Source: Hydrogenispora sp. (lineage in GTDB: Bacteria; Bacillota; UBA4882; UBA10575). From it: 64,000 nucleotides of DNA. The position numbers and the translations under genes were made by a program. The notes beneath the pieces were generated by a model. That model was not told where the DNA came from. It ran no database searches and saw only the letters and a program-made list of their open reading frames with translations. Within the stretch, counting starts at the first letter, position 1, and each line of letters starts with the position of its first letter. The stretch spans positions 1 through 64,000 of the forward strand of contig DUQQ01000082.1 in the NCBI GenBank assembly GCA_012837705.1, read 5' to 3'. Below are positions 44,538-52,608 of this stretch, piece after piece.

Positions 44538-45104
44538 ATGAAGAAAACGCTCCGTGATCAACTGGAAGCCCACCCTATTATCGCGGCGGTCCGCGATGAT
44601 GAAGCGCTCCAGTTCGCCCTTTCTTCGCCGGTCAAGATCATTTTTCTCCTGGCCGCCTCCCTGTGTGACCTGCCGCAAAAAGTAATGATGATCAAAGACC
44701 AGCAAAAAAAGGTCTTTATTCATCTAGAGATGGTCGCCGGTTTAAGTAAAGATCCCGCCGCCGTTGACTATATCGGTTCGGCGATCAAACCAACCGGGGT
44801 GATCACCACCAAGCCCAACTTGACGGCAACAGCGCGGCAATACGGACTGCAGACGGTCCAACGTCTCTTTATGTTGGATTCGCTCTCGATCCAGACCGGT
44901 TTAAAGATGGTCCGCACCACCCAGCCGGATTTCATCGAAATCATGCCGGGAATCATTGCAAAAGTCATTCCGGAACTGAAGGAGAATACTCCGATCCCAA
45001 TCATCGCTGGCGGAATGATCAGTTGTAAAAAAGAGATCATTACCCTGTTAAAAGCGGGGGTTTTAGCCGTCTCCACGAGTAAAAAAGAACTTTGGCACCT
45101 TTAA
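44538..45104 (+). CDS. glpP: glycerol-3-phosphate-responsive antiterminator GlpP
   Basis: 188-residue TIM-barrel-like RNA-binding regulator that, with glycerol 3-phosphate, allows read-through of leader terminators. Seen: HPIIAAVRDDEALQFAL, FIHLEMVAGLSKDPAAVDY, KPTGVITTKPNL, FMLDSLSIQTGLKM, DFIEIMPGI and IIAGGMISCKKEI. The expected target terminator is in the 134-base gap to the next gene. Confidence 0.94.
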   Translation: MKKTLRDQLEAHPIIAAVRDDEALQFALSSPVKIIFLLAASLCDLPQKVMMIKDQQKKVFIHLEMVAGLSKDPAAVDYIGSAIKPTGVITTKPNLTATARQYGLQTVQRLFMLDSLSIQTGLKMVRTTQPDFIEIMPGIIAKVIPELKENTPIPIIAGGMISCKKEIITLLKAGVLAVSTSKKELWHL

Positions 45105-45154
45105 AGAGGGAACGGCGGTTGTTACAATTTAATAATTGTCCGTGAGAGCAAGAG

Positions 45155-45200
45155 AAGGACGATCACCTGCTGGTTTGGCGGGTTGATCGTCCTTTTTTCT
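45155..45200 (+). terminator. leader terminator, likely GlpP antitermination target
   Basis: Stem AAGGACGATCACC/GGTTGATCGTCCTT (one mismatch) followed by TTTTTTCTTT, upstream of the glycerol-3-phosphate dehydrogenase gene. The motif GAGAGCAAGAG just before the stem resembles GlpP leader regions. A plain glpP terminator is the alternative. Confidence 0.7.
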
Positions 45201-45238
45201 TTCCAAACAATGGCATAAAACAAACAGGAGGCAAAAAG

Positions 45239-46738
45239 ATGAAACCAATCCGAACAGAGCTCCTCATCATCGGCGGCGGGGTTGTCGGGGCCGCCATCGC
45301 CCGGGCCCTATCCCGCTACCAACTCCAGGTTGCCCTGGTTGAGAAGGAAGTGGATGTGGCCTTTGGCGCTTCCAAGGCCAATAGTGGGATTGTCCACTCC
45401 GGCATCCATGACCGGCCAGGTAGTCTCAAGGCCCAACTCTGTGTGCGGGGGAACCAACTCTTTCCGCAGCTCGTGGAAGAACTGGCGGTTTTGTATAAAA
45501 AGAACGGCCAACTGATCGTCGCCCGCAATGCAGAAGAACTACCGTTACTTGACGAATTGCTCGCCCAAGGTCGGACCAACGGTGTAACTGGAATCGCTTG
45601 GGTTAACCAAGAAGACCTCCACAAACTCGAACCCAACCTGGCCCCTTCCTTATGCCGGGGATTACTGGTGGAAGCAGCCGGAATCGTGGTTCCGTTCGAT
45701 CTGGTCCAGGCCCTAATGGAAAACGCGGTTGCCAATGGCGTGCAGTTAAAACTAGGACGACGGGTTGTTAAGATTGAGGTGGTAAACGACGAGTTTATCG
45801 TCTATACCAACCATGAGCCGATTATTGCGAAAACCGTCATCAACGCAGCCGGACTTGGAGCCGGAGAGGTGGCTGCTTTAATCGGCGACGACTCCATTCA
45901 GATCCAGCCGCGGCAGGGCGAAGAATACATCCTCGATCGCCAGCTGGAAGGTTTGGTATTACGGACTATTTTCCCGTTACCCACGTCCACCTCAAAGGGG
46001 ATCTTGATCATCCCCACCGTTGAGGGCAACATCATGCTTGGCCCCACCGCCCACTCCGTCGATTTCACCACCGATCGGGGCACCAGCCTTCGCGGTTGGC
46101 AGGAGGTTTACCAGATGGCACAAGTATTGGTTCCCGGGGTACCGGACAACGCGGTGATCGCCTCTTTTGCGGGTGTTCGTGCTTCCGTTCCGGCTAATGA
46201 TTTTATCATTGGTCCCTCGCCGGTCTCCCCCGGTTTCATCAATGTGGCCGGAATCGATTCTCCCGGCCTGACCGCCGCGCCCGCCATTGCCGAATACGTC
46301 GTCGCTTTATTGAAGGAGGCTGGCCGCCTCGGGAAGGAAAAAAGGGACTTTAATCCACGCCGGACTGTCCTCCGCCCGTCGCGTCTGAACCTGCAAGCCT
46401 GGAATGGGTTGATCCGAAACGAACCGGCCTATGGACAGCTAGTCTGCCGCTGCGAACAGATCAGTGCCGCCGAGATCAAAGCGGCGATCAAACGCGGGGC
46501 CACCACCTTAGACGGGATTAAACTACGAACCCGGGCGGGAATGGGCCGCTGCCAAGGGGGTTTTTGTTCTCCCCACCTGATCATGCTCCTCAGTTCGGAA
46601 CTGGGCTTGCCTCCGTGGCAAATAACCAAAAACGGTCCGGGCAGTGAACTTTTAGCCGGGCCTTTACGGGGAAAAACAGTAGCTAACCTAGAGGAAGGAG
46701 GCCATGAAGAAAAATGCGTCGATCCAGAATCGATCTAG
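45239..46738 (+). CDS. GlpA-like glycerol-3-phosphate dehydrogenase, FAD subunit with BFD Fe-S domain
   Basis: 499 residues. FAD loop IIGGGVVGAAIARALSRY, NSGIVHSGIHDRPGSLKA, VINAAGLGAG and GVRASVPANDFIIGPS match the GlpA/L-2-hydroxyglutarate oxidase family. The C-terminal [2Fe-2S] BFD domain has cysteines in LVCRCEQIS and GMGRCQGGFCSPH. It likely oxidises glycerol 3-phosphate to dihydroxyacetone phosphate, by context with GlpP. AGGAGG precedes the ATG. The next gene overlaps its 3' end by 25 bases. Confidence 0.85.
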   Translation: MKPIRTELLIIGGGVVGAAIARALSRYQLQVALVEKEVDVAFGASKANSGIVHSGIHDRPGSLKAQLCVRGNQLFPQLVEELAVLYKKNGQLIVARNAEELPLLDELLAQGRTNGVTGIAWVNQEDLHKLEPNLAPSLCRGLLVEAAGIVVPFDLVQALMENAVANGVQLKLGRRVVKIEVVNDEFIVYTNHEPIIAKTVINAAGLGAGEVAALIGDDSIQIQPRQGEEYILDRQLEGLVLRTIFPLPTSTSKGILIIPTVEGNIMLGPTAHSVDFTTDRGTSLRGWQEVYQMAQVLVPGVPDNAVIASFAGVRASVPANDFIIGPSPVSPGFINVAGIDSPGLTAAPAIAEYVVALLKEAGRLGKEKRDFNPRRTVLRPSRLNLQAWNGLIRNEPAYGQLVCRCEQISAAEIKAAIKRGATTLDGIKLRTRAGMGRCQGGFCSPHLIMLLSSELGLPPWQITKNGPGSELLAGPLRGKTVANLEEGGHEEKCVDPESI

Positions 46739-47961
46739 CCGTAATTGGGGCCGGTCCCGCGGGTTTAGCCGCCGCGATCGCGGCGGCTAAAGCCGGTGTA
46801 GGCCGGATCGCACTTTTTGAACGCCAGACCGAACCCGGTGGTATCTTACAACAATGTATCCATAATGGCTTCGGACTGTACTATTTTCGGGAGGAATTAA
46901 CCGGACCCGAATATGCCCAACGTTTTATCGACCGGTTGACCGACTACCCACAGATCCATTTGCAAACCGCAAGTACGGTAGTGAAAATCACACCGCAGCG
47001 GGAGATTTATGTGGTTAATGAACAAACCGGTATCCGTTACTACCAGGCCAAAGCAATTATCCTGGCCATGGGGTGCCGTGAACGGCCCCGTGGTGCCCTC
47101 AAAATTCCCGGCACCCGTCCTGCCGGAATCTTTACGGCAGGTACCGTTCAACAGCTCATGAATATTTATGGTTTAGCACCCGGCAAAGAAGCCGTTATTC
47201 TCGGTTCCGGGGACATTGGCTTGATCATGGCCCGCCGCCTCACCCTGGAAGGAATCAAGGTCCGCGCAGTCGTCGAGATTCTTCCCTGCTCCACTGGGCT
47301 GAAGCGTAATCTCGTCCAGTGTTTAGAGGACTTTTCCATCCCCCTCTATTTGCGCCATACGGTAACCCGGATCAATGGCGAAAAAAGATTGACCAGCGTT
47401 ACGGTGGCCCCGGTTAACCAGGACTTGCAACCAATCAAGGAACAAGCCTTCACTCTGCCCTGTGATACGTTGATCCTATCGGTCGGTCTCATCCCCGAAA
47501 ATGAACTCTCGCTGATGGCCGGCGTGGAGCTGGATCCGGTGACTAAAGGGCCGTTACTGACTTCAACTTACCAGACCACTGTTCCGGGCATTTTCGCCTG
47601 TGGTAATGTGGCCCATGTCCACGATTTGGTCGACGATGTCAGTATCGAGGGCGAAATTACCGGTCAGGCGGCCGCCGCCTTTCTCAACGGGGAAAGCCCA
47701 ACCGAACCTTACATCCCACTCCGTACTGGCCGTAACATTCGTACGGTCGTTCCCCAGTATGTGTCGTTGTCCAATACGACGACGCTCTATATCCGCCCCC
47801 TTTTTCCGGAAGAAGATGTGACGCTTAAAGTCGGCCCGGCGACCCGCCGGTTCAAGGCCGTAACACCCGGTGAAACCATCCGTTTCCGTTTCGACCCGAC
47901 ACAACTCAAAAGCAAACCGGAAAAGATCCCGGTCAGCCTGGAGGTGGAGACCTGTGACTAA
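46714..47961 (+). CDS. NAD(P)/FAD-dependent oxidoreductase (HcnB/GlpB-like)
   Basis: 415 residues, pyridine-nucleotide-disulfide oxidoreductase fold with two dinucleotide loops: VIGAGPAGLAAAIAAAKAG and VILGSGDIGLIMARRL, then TTVPGIFACGNVAHVHDLVDDV. Clostridial glp operons carry this enzyme between the GlpA-like and DUF1667 proteins, where it probably passes electrons from the dehydrogenase to NAD. It overlaps both neighbours (25 and 8 bases), consistent with a complex. Confidence 0.85.
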   Translation: MRRSRIDLAVIGAGPAGLAAAIAAAKAGVGRIALFERQTEPGGILQQCIHNGFGLYYFREELTGPEYAQRFIDRLTDYPQIHLQTASTVVKITPQREIYVVNEQTGIRYYQAKAIILAMGCRERPRGALKIPGTRPAGIFTAGTVQQLMNIYGLAPGKEAVILGSGDIGLIMARRLTLEGIKVRAVVEILPCSTGLKRNLVQCLEDFSIPLYLRHTVTRINGEKRLTSVTVAPVNQDLQPIKEQAFTLPCDTLILSVGLIPENELSLMAGVELDPVTKGPLLTSTYQTTVPGIFACGNVAHVHDLVDDVSIEGEITGQAAAAFLNGESPTEPYIPLRTGRNIRTVVPQYVSLSNTTTLYIRPLFPEEDVTLKVGPATRRFKAVTPGETIRFRFDPTQLKSKPEKIPVSLEVETCD

Positions 47962-48307
47962 ACTGACTTGTATTGTATGCCCGCTTGGGTGCCAGATCAC
48001 GGTTGCCGACCCTAAAATGTCGGGCGAACTACATATTACCGGACACCGCTGCGTCCGCGGCCGTACCTACGCCCAAACGGAAATCACGACCCCCCGGCGG
48101 GTTTTAACCGCGGTTGTGGCCATCGAAAACAGTCCGCGGCTACTACCCGTCAAAACTGACCGGCCTTTACCAAAAGAACTGCTTTTCACCGCTATGGAAG
48201 AAGTAAAAGGGATCCGCGTCAAACTACCTGTTAAAGTTGGGACCGTTCTCAGGGCAAATCTGGCGGGGAGCGATGTTAATCTGGTCGCCAGCAAAAATAT
48301 GGCGTAA
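47954..48307 (+). CDS. DUF1667 family protein
   Basis: 117 residues starting at a GTG with GGAGGTGGAG upstream. N-terminal cysteine motif LTCIVCPLGCQITV and a later Cys in GHRCVRG make a probable Fe-S site. The C-terminus (MEEVKGIRVKLPVKVGTVL) is the DUF1667 pattern. It is the third member of the glycerol-3-phosphate oxidation unit. The overlap with the preceding stop suggests translational coupling. Confidence 0.85.
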   Translation: MTKLTCIVCPLGCQITVADPKMSGELHITGHRCVRGRTYAQTEITTPRRVLTAVVAIENSPRLLPVKTDRPLPKELLFTAMEEVKGIRVKLPVKVGTVLRANLAGSDVNLVASKNMA

Positions 48308-48379
48308 TCATCAGTCCCCCTTTGGCGGTAGGCGGGATTTTTACTGTCGCTTTGTAGCGGACAAAATAATATTAATAAG

Positions 48380-48393
48380 GTATACTTGTATAC
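48380..48393. promoter_or_regulatory. GTATAC-TT-GTATAC operator-like palindrome
   Basis: Two GTATAC hexamers two bases apart, forming a dyad 14 bp long. It ends 13 bases upstream of the -35 of the aminotransferase promoter. The regulator is unknown; GntR-family sites sometimes look like this. Confidence 0.4.
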
Positions 48394-48406
48394 TTTCACA
48401 ACTTGG

Positions 48407-48435
48407 TTGCTTTTCGATCCCGCCTTACTTATAAT
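48407..48435 (+). promoter_or_regulatory. sigma-A promoter of the aminotransferase gene
   Basis: TTGCTT, 17 bases, TATAAT, then about 40 bases to the ATG at 48475. Confidence 0.8.
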
Positions 48436-48474
48436 AAAAATAATGACTATTCATTTTTGCAGGGGGATTATTTT

Positions 48475-49806
48475 ATGGTGGACTTTTTGACTTTAGATAC
48501 GGATACCCTACGCCATATGCAAAAACAGTTAACCTTGAAGTATGAAAACTTCAAACAGAAGAAGCTGAAACTCAACATGTCCCGTGGCAAACCTTGCTCC
48601 GAACAGTTGGACCTGTCCTCTGGTTTATTGGAAAGCCTTAACCGTAACTACCAAGCGGAAGACGGCACCGATTGCCGGAATTACGGTGGGCTCGGGGGAC
48701 TACCAGAAGCCCGCCGTCTTTTTGCCGAATTACTGGAAGTCCAACCGGACGAGATTATTGTCCACGGTAACTCGAGTTTAGCTTTGATGCATGATCTAAT
48801 AACCCGGGCCCTAATTTTCGGCGTAGACGGGCAGGAAGCCCCCTGGGGACAGCAACCGATCAAGTTCCTTTGTCCCAGCCCTGGTTATGACCGGCATTTT
48901 GCCATTTGTGAATTTTATAATATAGAAATGATCACCATTCCGATCCGGGAGGACGGACCCGATATGGATCTCGTCGAAAAGCTGGTGGCGACGGATGAAA
49001 CCATCAAGGGAATCTGGTGCATTCCCAAGTATAGCAACCCCACCGGCGTTACTTATTCGGATCAGGTCGTCACCCGTCTGGCGCGGATGAAAACAAAAGC
49101 TCCGGATTTCCGGATTTTCTGGGACAACGCCTATGCCTGGCATGACCTTTCCTCCGATCCGGTTCCTTTAAAAAACATTCTGACCGCCTGTAAAGAGGCC
49201 AATCATCCCGACCGGGTCTATATTTTCAGTTCAACATCGAAGATTACGTACGCCGGGGCAGGACTGGCCATGGTCGCTTCCAGTGTACCGAATATCAACC
49301 GTCTCAAAAAACAGATGGGCATCCAAACGATCGGGCCGAACAAACTCAACCAGCTGGCCCATATCCGCTTCTTTAAAAATGCCCAAAATGTCCGCTTGCA
49401 CATGAAAAAACACGCGGCTGTGCTCCGCCCCAAATTTGACCTGGTCCTTAACCTTTTAGAAACCGAATTGGGTGGTAAGAAGATCGCATCCTGGAGCCGT
49501 CCCCAGGGCGGATATTTCATCAGCTTTAATACCTTACCCGGCTGTGCCAAGAAAGTCGTCCAAATGGCGGCTGACGCCGGCGTCGAACTGACCAAAGCCG
49601 GGGCGACTTTCCCCTACGGGATCGATCCCAACGATGAAAACATCCGTATTGCGCCAACTTACCCGCCGTTGGCCGAACTGAAAACAGCCATGGAATTGTT
49701 TACCCTCTGTGTGCAGCTGGTTAGCATCGAAAATATTCTCCGTAGCCGGGAGCACTCGTCAACAGAGCTCCTGCTCCATGAGGAAAGCAGAGTACAGATT
49801 GTTTAA
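48475..49806 (+). CDS. class Ic-type aspartate aminotransferase (PLP)
   Basis: 443 residues. It matches the MocR-free 'Asp_aminotransf' type: LNMSRGKPCSEQLDLS, FLCPSPGYDRHFAI, IWCIPKYSNPTGVTY, IFWDNAYAWHDL, and the PLP Lys in IFSSTSKITYAGAGLA. Substrates are probably aspartate/glutamate and oxo acids, but this subgroup was long annotated only as aminotransferase. ATG 48475 with AGGGGG upstream; the open frame extends 24 codons further without similarity. Its oxaloacetate/aspartate role would feed the aspartokinase and asparagine synthetase genes downstream. Confidence 0.85.
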   Translation: MVDFLTLDTDTLRHMQKQLTLKYENFKQKKLKLNMSRGKPCSEQLDLSSGLLESLNRNYQAEDGTDCRNYGGLGGLPEARRLFAELLEVQPDEIIVHGNSSLALMHDLITRALIFGVDGQEAPWGQQPIKFLCPSPGYDRHFAICEFYNIEMITIPIREDGPDMDLVEKLVATDETIKGIWCIPKYSNPTGVTYSDQVVTRLARMKTKAPDFRIFWDNAYAWHDLSSDPVPLKNILTACKEANHPDRVYIFSSTSKITYAGAGLAMVASSVPNINRLKKQMGIQTIGPNKLNQLAHIRFFKNAQNVRLHMKKHAAVLRPKFDLVLNLLETELGGKKIASWSRPQGGYFISFNTLPGCAKKVVQMAADAGVELTKAGATFPYGIDPNDENIRIAPTYPPLAELKTAMELFTLCVQLVSIENILRSREHSSTELLLHEESRVQIV

Positions 49807-49833
49807 ACCAGCTTAAACGCTGGTTTCTTTTTT
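49806..49833 (+). terminator. intrinsic terminator of the aminotransferase gene
   Basis: Stem AACCAGC/GCTGGTT, 6-base loop, then TCTTTTTTTT. It overlaps the last codons of the convergent DUF445 gene. Confidence 0.85.
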
Positions 49834-50949
49834 TTCGACCGTGCGGCGGTAAACCAACCACAGAACAAATCCAACCAACAAAAATACCGGACGCAAGGAA
49901 GGATACAGAATGGCTAGTCCCACCAGGAAGCCGAAAATACCACCGGAAGTCTGGATAAAAACCAGTTCTGCGGAGATATTGGAGGTTAACAAGTGTTCAA
50001 GGGCGGAAGGGTCCATCTTGGCTAATTGTTCGCGGATCACCTTTTCCAGATCAATGCTTCTCACCCCGTCAGCTATCAAATCCGCCACCAATGGTTCCAC
50101 CGCTTTCTCCCCAGCAACCAACTTATCCGGAAGGGTTTCCAGATAGGCCATGATCCGGGGCATAAAATAATCCGTACTTGCCGGTAACTGCGCCAGTAAT
50201 CCCATGATCTGTTTGCGCAAGGCTTTTGCCCAAAGCTCCTTCGTCCACGCCAATACTTTCCCGCCAACGCTTTCGGGGCTCCACTCTTCGATAATATGGT
50301 CAAGATACTGATCAAGTTGCGCTTTGGTCCGCGGATCAGTGCTGAACCGGGTCAGTAAATCCACGACGACTTCCCGTAATTCCTGCTGAAACTCGGGTTC
50401 CCGGATCACGCCATCCATTGTCCCGGCCAAAATCGTCGTCAAATTATTCAGAACACCATGCTCATAAAGGTAATCCCGGATAATCTCCGGCGCAATCATT
50501 TCCGACTGGATCCCCGCTGCCAAGTTAATGATCAGGTCATCCCGCCGGGCGTGGATTAACCCCCACCAAACCGCGTTTTTACGCTGGGGATGAAAAATCA
50601 TCTTAATCGCCAGCCAATTGGTCCAGTAGCCTACCGCGGCCGGTCCGAAAACTGCCACCAACGGCTGGCTATAAGTTTGAACTTTGACCCGTAGCTCCGA
50701 CGGAAGAAAAGGGGCGGACAGGTATTCGAAAACAAGCCAACAGCATAAAACAATCCCGGACCAAAACAGGGGGTAGTTCAGAAGATTTAACACCAGGGCG
50801 ATCCGGATCGAAAGGGCGCGTTTTCCCTCCCCCGGACGCTCTTCTTTACGGTTTGGCACCGCCCCGTCGGGACGCAGGCGGCGTCTCAGATCGGATTTGA
50901 GCTTACCCAGCCACTTATAGACAAATGATTTTTCTGCCGAAAAGGCCAT
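49813..50949 (-). CDS. DUF445 family membrane protein (YheB-like)
   Basis: 378 residues. Two membrane helices near the N-terminus (about 45-70 and 95-115), a long helical region and one C-terminal helix (about 345-370). Family marks are GPAAVGYWTNWLAIKMIFHP and LINLAAGIQSEMIAPEIIRDYL. Bacillus YheB and relatives have no known function. AAGGAG before the ATG. Its stop lies inside the terminator of the convergent aminotransferase gene. Confidence 0.85.
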   Translation of the reverse strand: MAFSAEKSFVYKWLGKLKSDLRRRLRPDGAVPNRKEERPGEGKRALSIRIALVLNLLNYPLFWSGIVLCCWLVFEYLSAPFLPSELRVKVQTYSQPLVAVFGPAAVGYWTNWLAIKMIFHPQRKNAVWWGLIHARRDDLIINLAAGIQSEMIAPEIIRDYLYEHGVLNNLTTILAGTMDGVIREPEFQQELREVVVDLLTRFSTDPRTKAQLDQYLDHIIEEWSPESVGGKVLAWTKELWAKALRKQIMGLLAQLPASTDYFMPRIMAYLETLPDKLVAGEKAVEPLVADLIADGVRSIDLEKVIREQLAKMDPSALEHLLTSNISAELVFIQTSGGIFGFLVGLAILYPSLRPVFLLVGFVLWLVYRRTVEKKETSV

Positions 50950-51170
50950 GATGCCGTTGTCTCCTTTTTGGTTAAACTATTTTGGTTATAACATCCGATC
51001 TTGGTCTTCGCTTTTATCATTCCATAACCTTCCCGTAAGCCACACCATATTTAGCAAAGATCCCGGCCAAAGTATTAAATATTAGTAAAGAAGAAGGCGT
51101 TAAATTTTTTACGCCTAATATCTCTTAGAGTCAGACTCCATCGGGCCGGAATTTGTAAAGGAGGAAACAG

Positions 51171-52505
51171 ATGGATATTAAAGTTACAAAATTCGGTGGA
51201 TCATCCCTTTCCGATGCCGCCCAGTTCCGAAAGGTCCGGGCGATTGTGGCGGCGGATCCCGCGCGTCGGTACGTGATTCCTTCTGCCCCCGGAAAAAGAG
51301 GCAAGCATGATCATAAGGTTACCGACCTTCTATATAAATGTCATGCCCTCGCCCAAGAACAACGTTCCATCACCGAAGTCTTCGGCCTCGTCAGAGAGCG
51401 GTATCTCTCCATCTGCACCGAACTGGGCCTGACCCTTGATCTTAATTCGGAACTGGCCGAAATTGAAGCCCAGATCCAAGCAGGCGCTTCCGCCGATTAT
51501 ACAGCCAGCCGTGGTGAATATCTCAACGGCAAAATCCTCGCTGCCTACTTAGACTTTGCCTTTGTGGATGCGGCCACTGTGATCTTCTTTGACGCGGAGG
51601 GCCGCTTTGACGCGGAAAAAACGCAAAACGTACTCAGCCAGGAGCTGAGCCGGTATCCACAGGCGGTCATCCCCGGCTTTTACGGGTCAACCCCCGACGG
51701 CCGGATCCGCACCTTCTCCCGGGGCGGTTCGGACATTACCGGTGCCATCGTTGCCCGCGGCGTAAACGCCACACTCTACGAGAACTGGACCGATGTCTCC
51801 GGATTTCTGATGGCCGATCCCCGCATCGTAAAAAATCCGAAACCGATCAAGGAGATCACCTACCGGGAACTACGGGAATTAGCCTATATGGGTGCTTCGG
51901 TCCTGCATGAAGAGGCGATCTTTCCGGTACGGGAGGCCAAGATTCCGATCAATATTAAAAACACGAACGATCCGGACGCTCCCGGCACCTTGATTGTGAA
52001 TGATAACGGGAATCTCCGTACCCCCGGTTCGATTACAGGCATTGCCGGGCTAAAAGGGTTCACCATCATCGCCATCGAAAAAACCTTGATGCATTCGGAA
52101 CTGGGCTTTGGACGGAAACTGTTGTCGGTCATCGAAGACCATGGGATCTCCTTTGAACACATGCCTTCCGGAATCGACACCATCTCCCTGGTTATTGCCG
52201 ACTCCCAACTCAACAACAAATTGGAAAAGGTTCTGACCGATATCAACCGCGTCTGTAAGCCCGACGCCATTGAAGTCTTCCATGATATTGCGCTGATTGC
52301 AACCGTTGGCATTGGCATGGCTTACACACCCGGAATCGCGGCCAAACTCTTTACGGCCCTGGCCGAAGGCGGGATCAACGTCCGGATGATTGACCAAGGT
52401 TCCAGCGAGATCAATATCATTGTCGGTATTGAAAACAAAGATTTCGAAGAAGCAATGCGCCGGATCTACCATGCTTTTGTCCCCTCCGAAACGGCTCCCC
52501 GTTGA
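51171..52505 (+). CDS. aspartokinase
   Basis: 444 residues, monofunctional; phosphorylates aspartate as the first step to lysine, threonine, methionine and diaminopimelate. The start VTKFGGSSLSDAAQFRKV, RGEYLNGKILAAYL, TFSRGGSDITGAIVA, and two C-terminal ACT domains (about 300-440, ending EGGINVRMIDQGSSEINI) are intact. It resembles Bacillus YclM-type (aspartokinase III). AAGGAGG before the ATG. The 221-base upstream region holds a small hairpin (51095-51116, AGGCGT/ACGCCT) but no lysine riboswitch or T-box that I can recognise. Confidence 0.94.
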   Translation: MDIKVTKFGGSSLSDAAQFRKVRAIVAADPARRYVIPSAPGKRGKHDHKVTDLLYKCHALAQEQRSITEVFGLVRERYLSICTELGLTLDLNSELAEIEAQIQAGASADYTASRGEYLNGKILAAYLDFAFVDAATVIFFDAEGRFDAEKTQNVLSQELSRYPQAVIPGFYGSTPDGRIRTFSRGGSDITGAIVARGVNATLYENWTDVSGFLMADPRIVKNPKPIKEITYRELRELAYMGASVLHEEAIFPVREAKIPINIKNTNDPDAPGTLIVNDNGNLRTPGSITGIAGLKGFTIIAIEKTLMHSELGFGRKLLSVIEDHGISFEHMPSGIDTISLVIADSQLNNKLEKVLTDINRVCKPDAIEVFHDIALIATVGIGMAYTPGIAAKLFTALAEGGINVRMIDQGSSEINIIVGIENKDFEEAMRRIYHAFVPSETAPR

Positions 52506-52524
52506 CAAACGGGAAAAAAGAAAA

Positions 52525-52603
52525 CCCCTTCAGGTTGACAGTTTGATAATAGAGCTCAACTGTCAACCCTAAAGGGCATAAGCCGAAGCCGGAGGCTTTT
52601 TTT
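52525..52603. terminator. tandem hairpins between convergent aspartokinase and asparagine synthetase genes
   Basis: First hairpin: inner stem GGTTGACAGTT/AACTGTCAACC (52533-52543 with 52558-52568), extended by CCCTT/AAGGG outside. Second: AAGCC/GGCTT followed by TTTTT (52580-52603). On the - strand the second comes first and the first ends in GGGGTTTTCTTTTTT, so both directions are served. Confidence 0.8.
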
Positions 52604-52608
52604 AGCTT

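Noticed and set aside
50950-51170. Lysine riboswitch or T-box upstream of aspartokinase
   Set aside because: Only one short hairpin is visible; no T-box sequence or lysine-riboswitch core was recognised.
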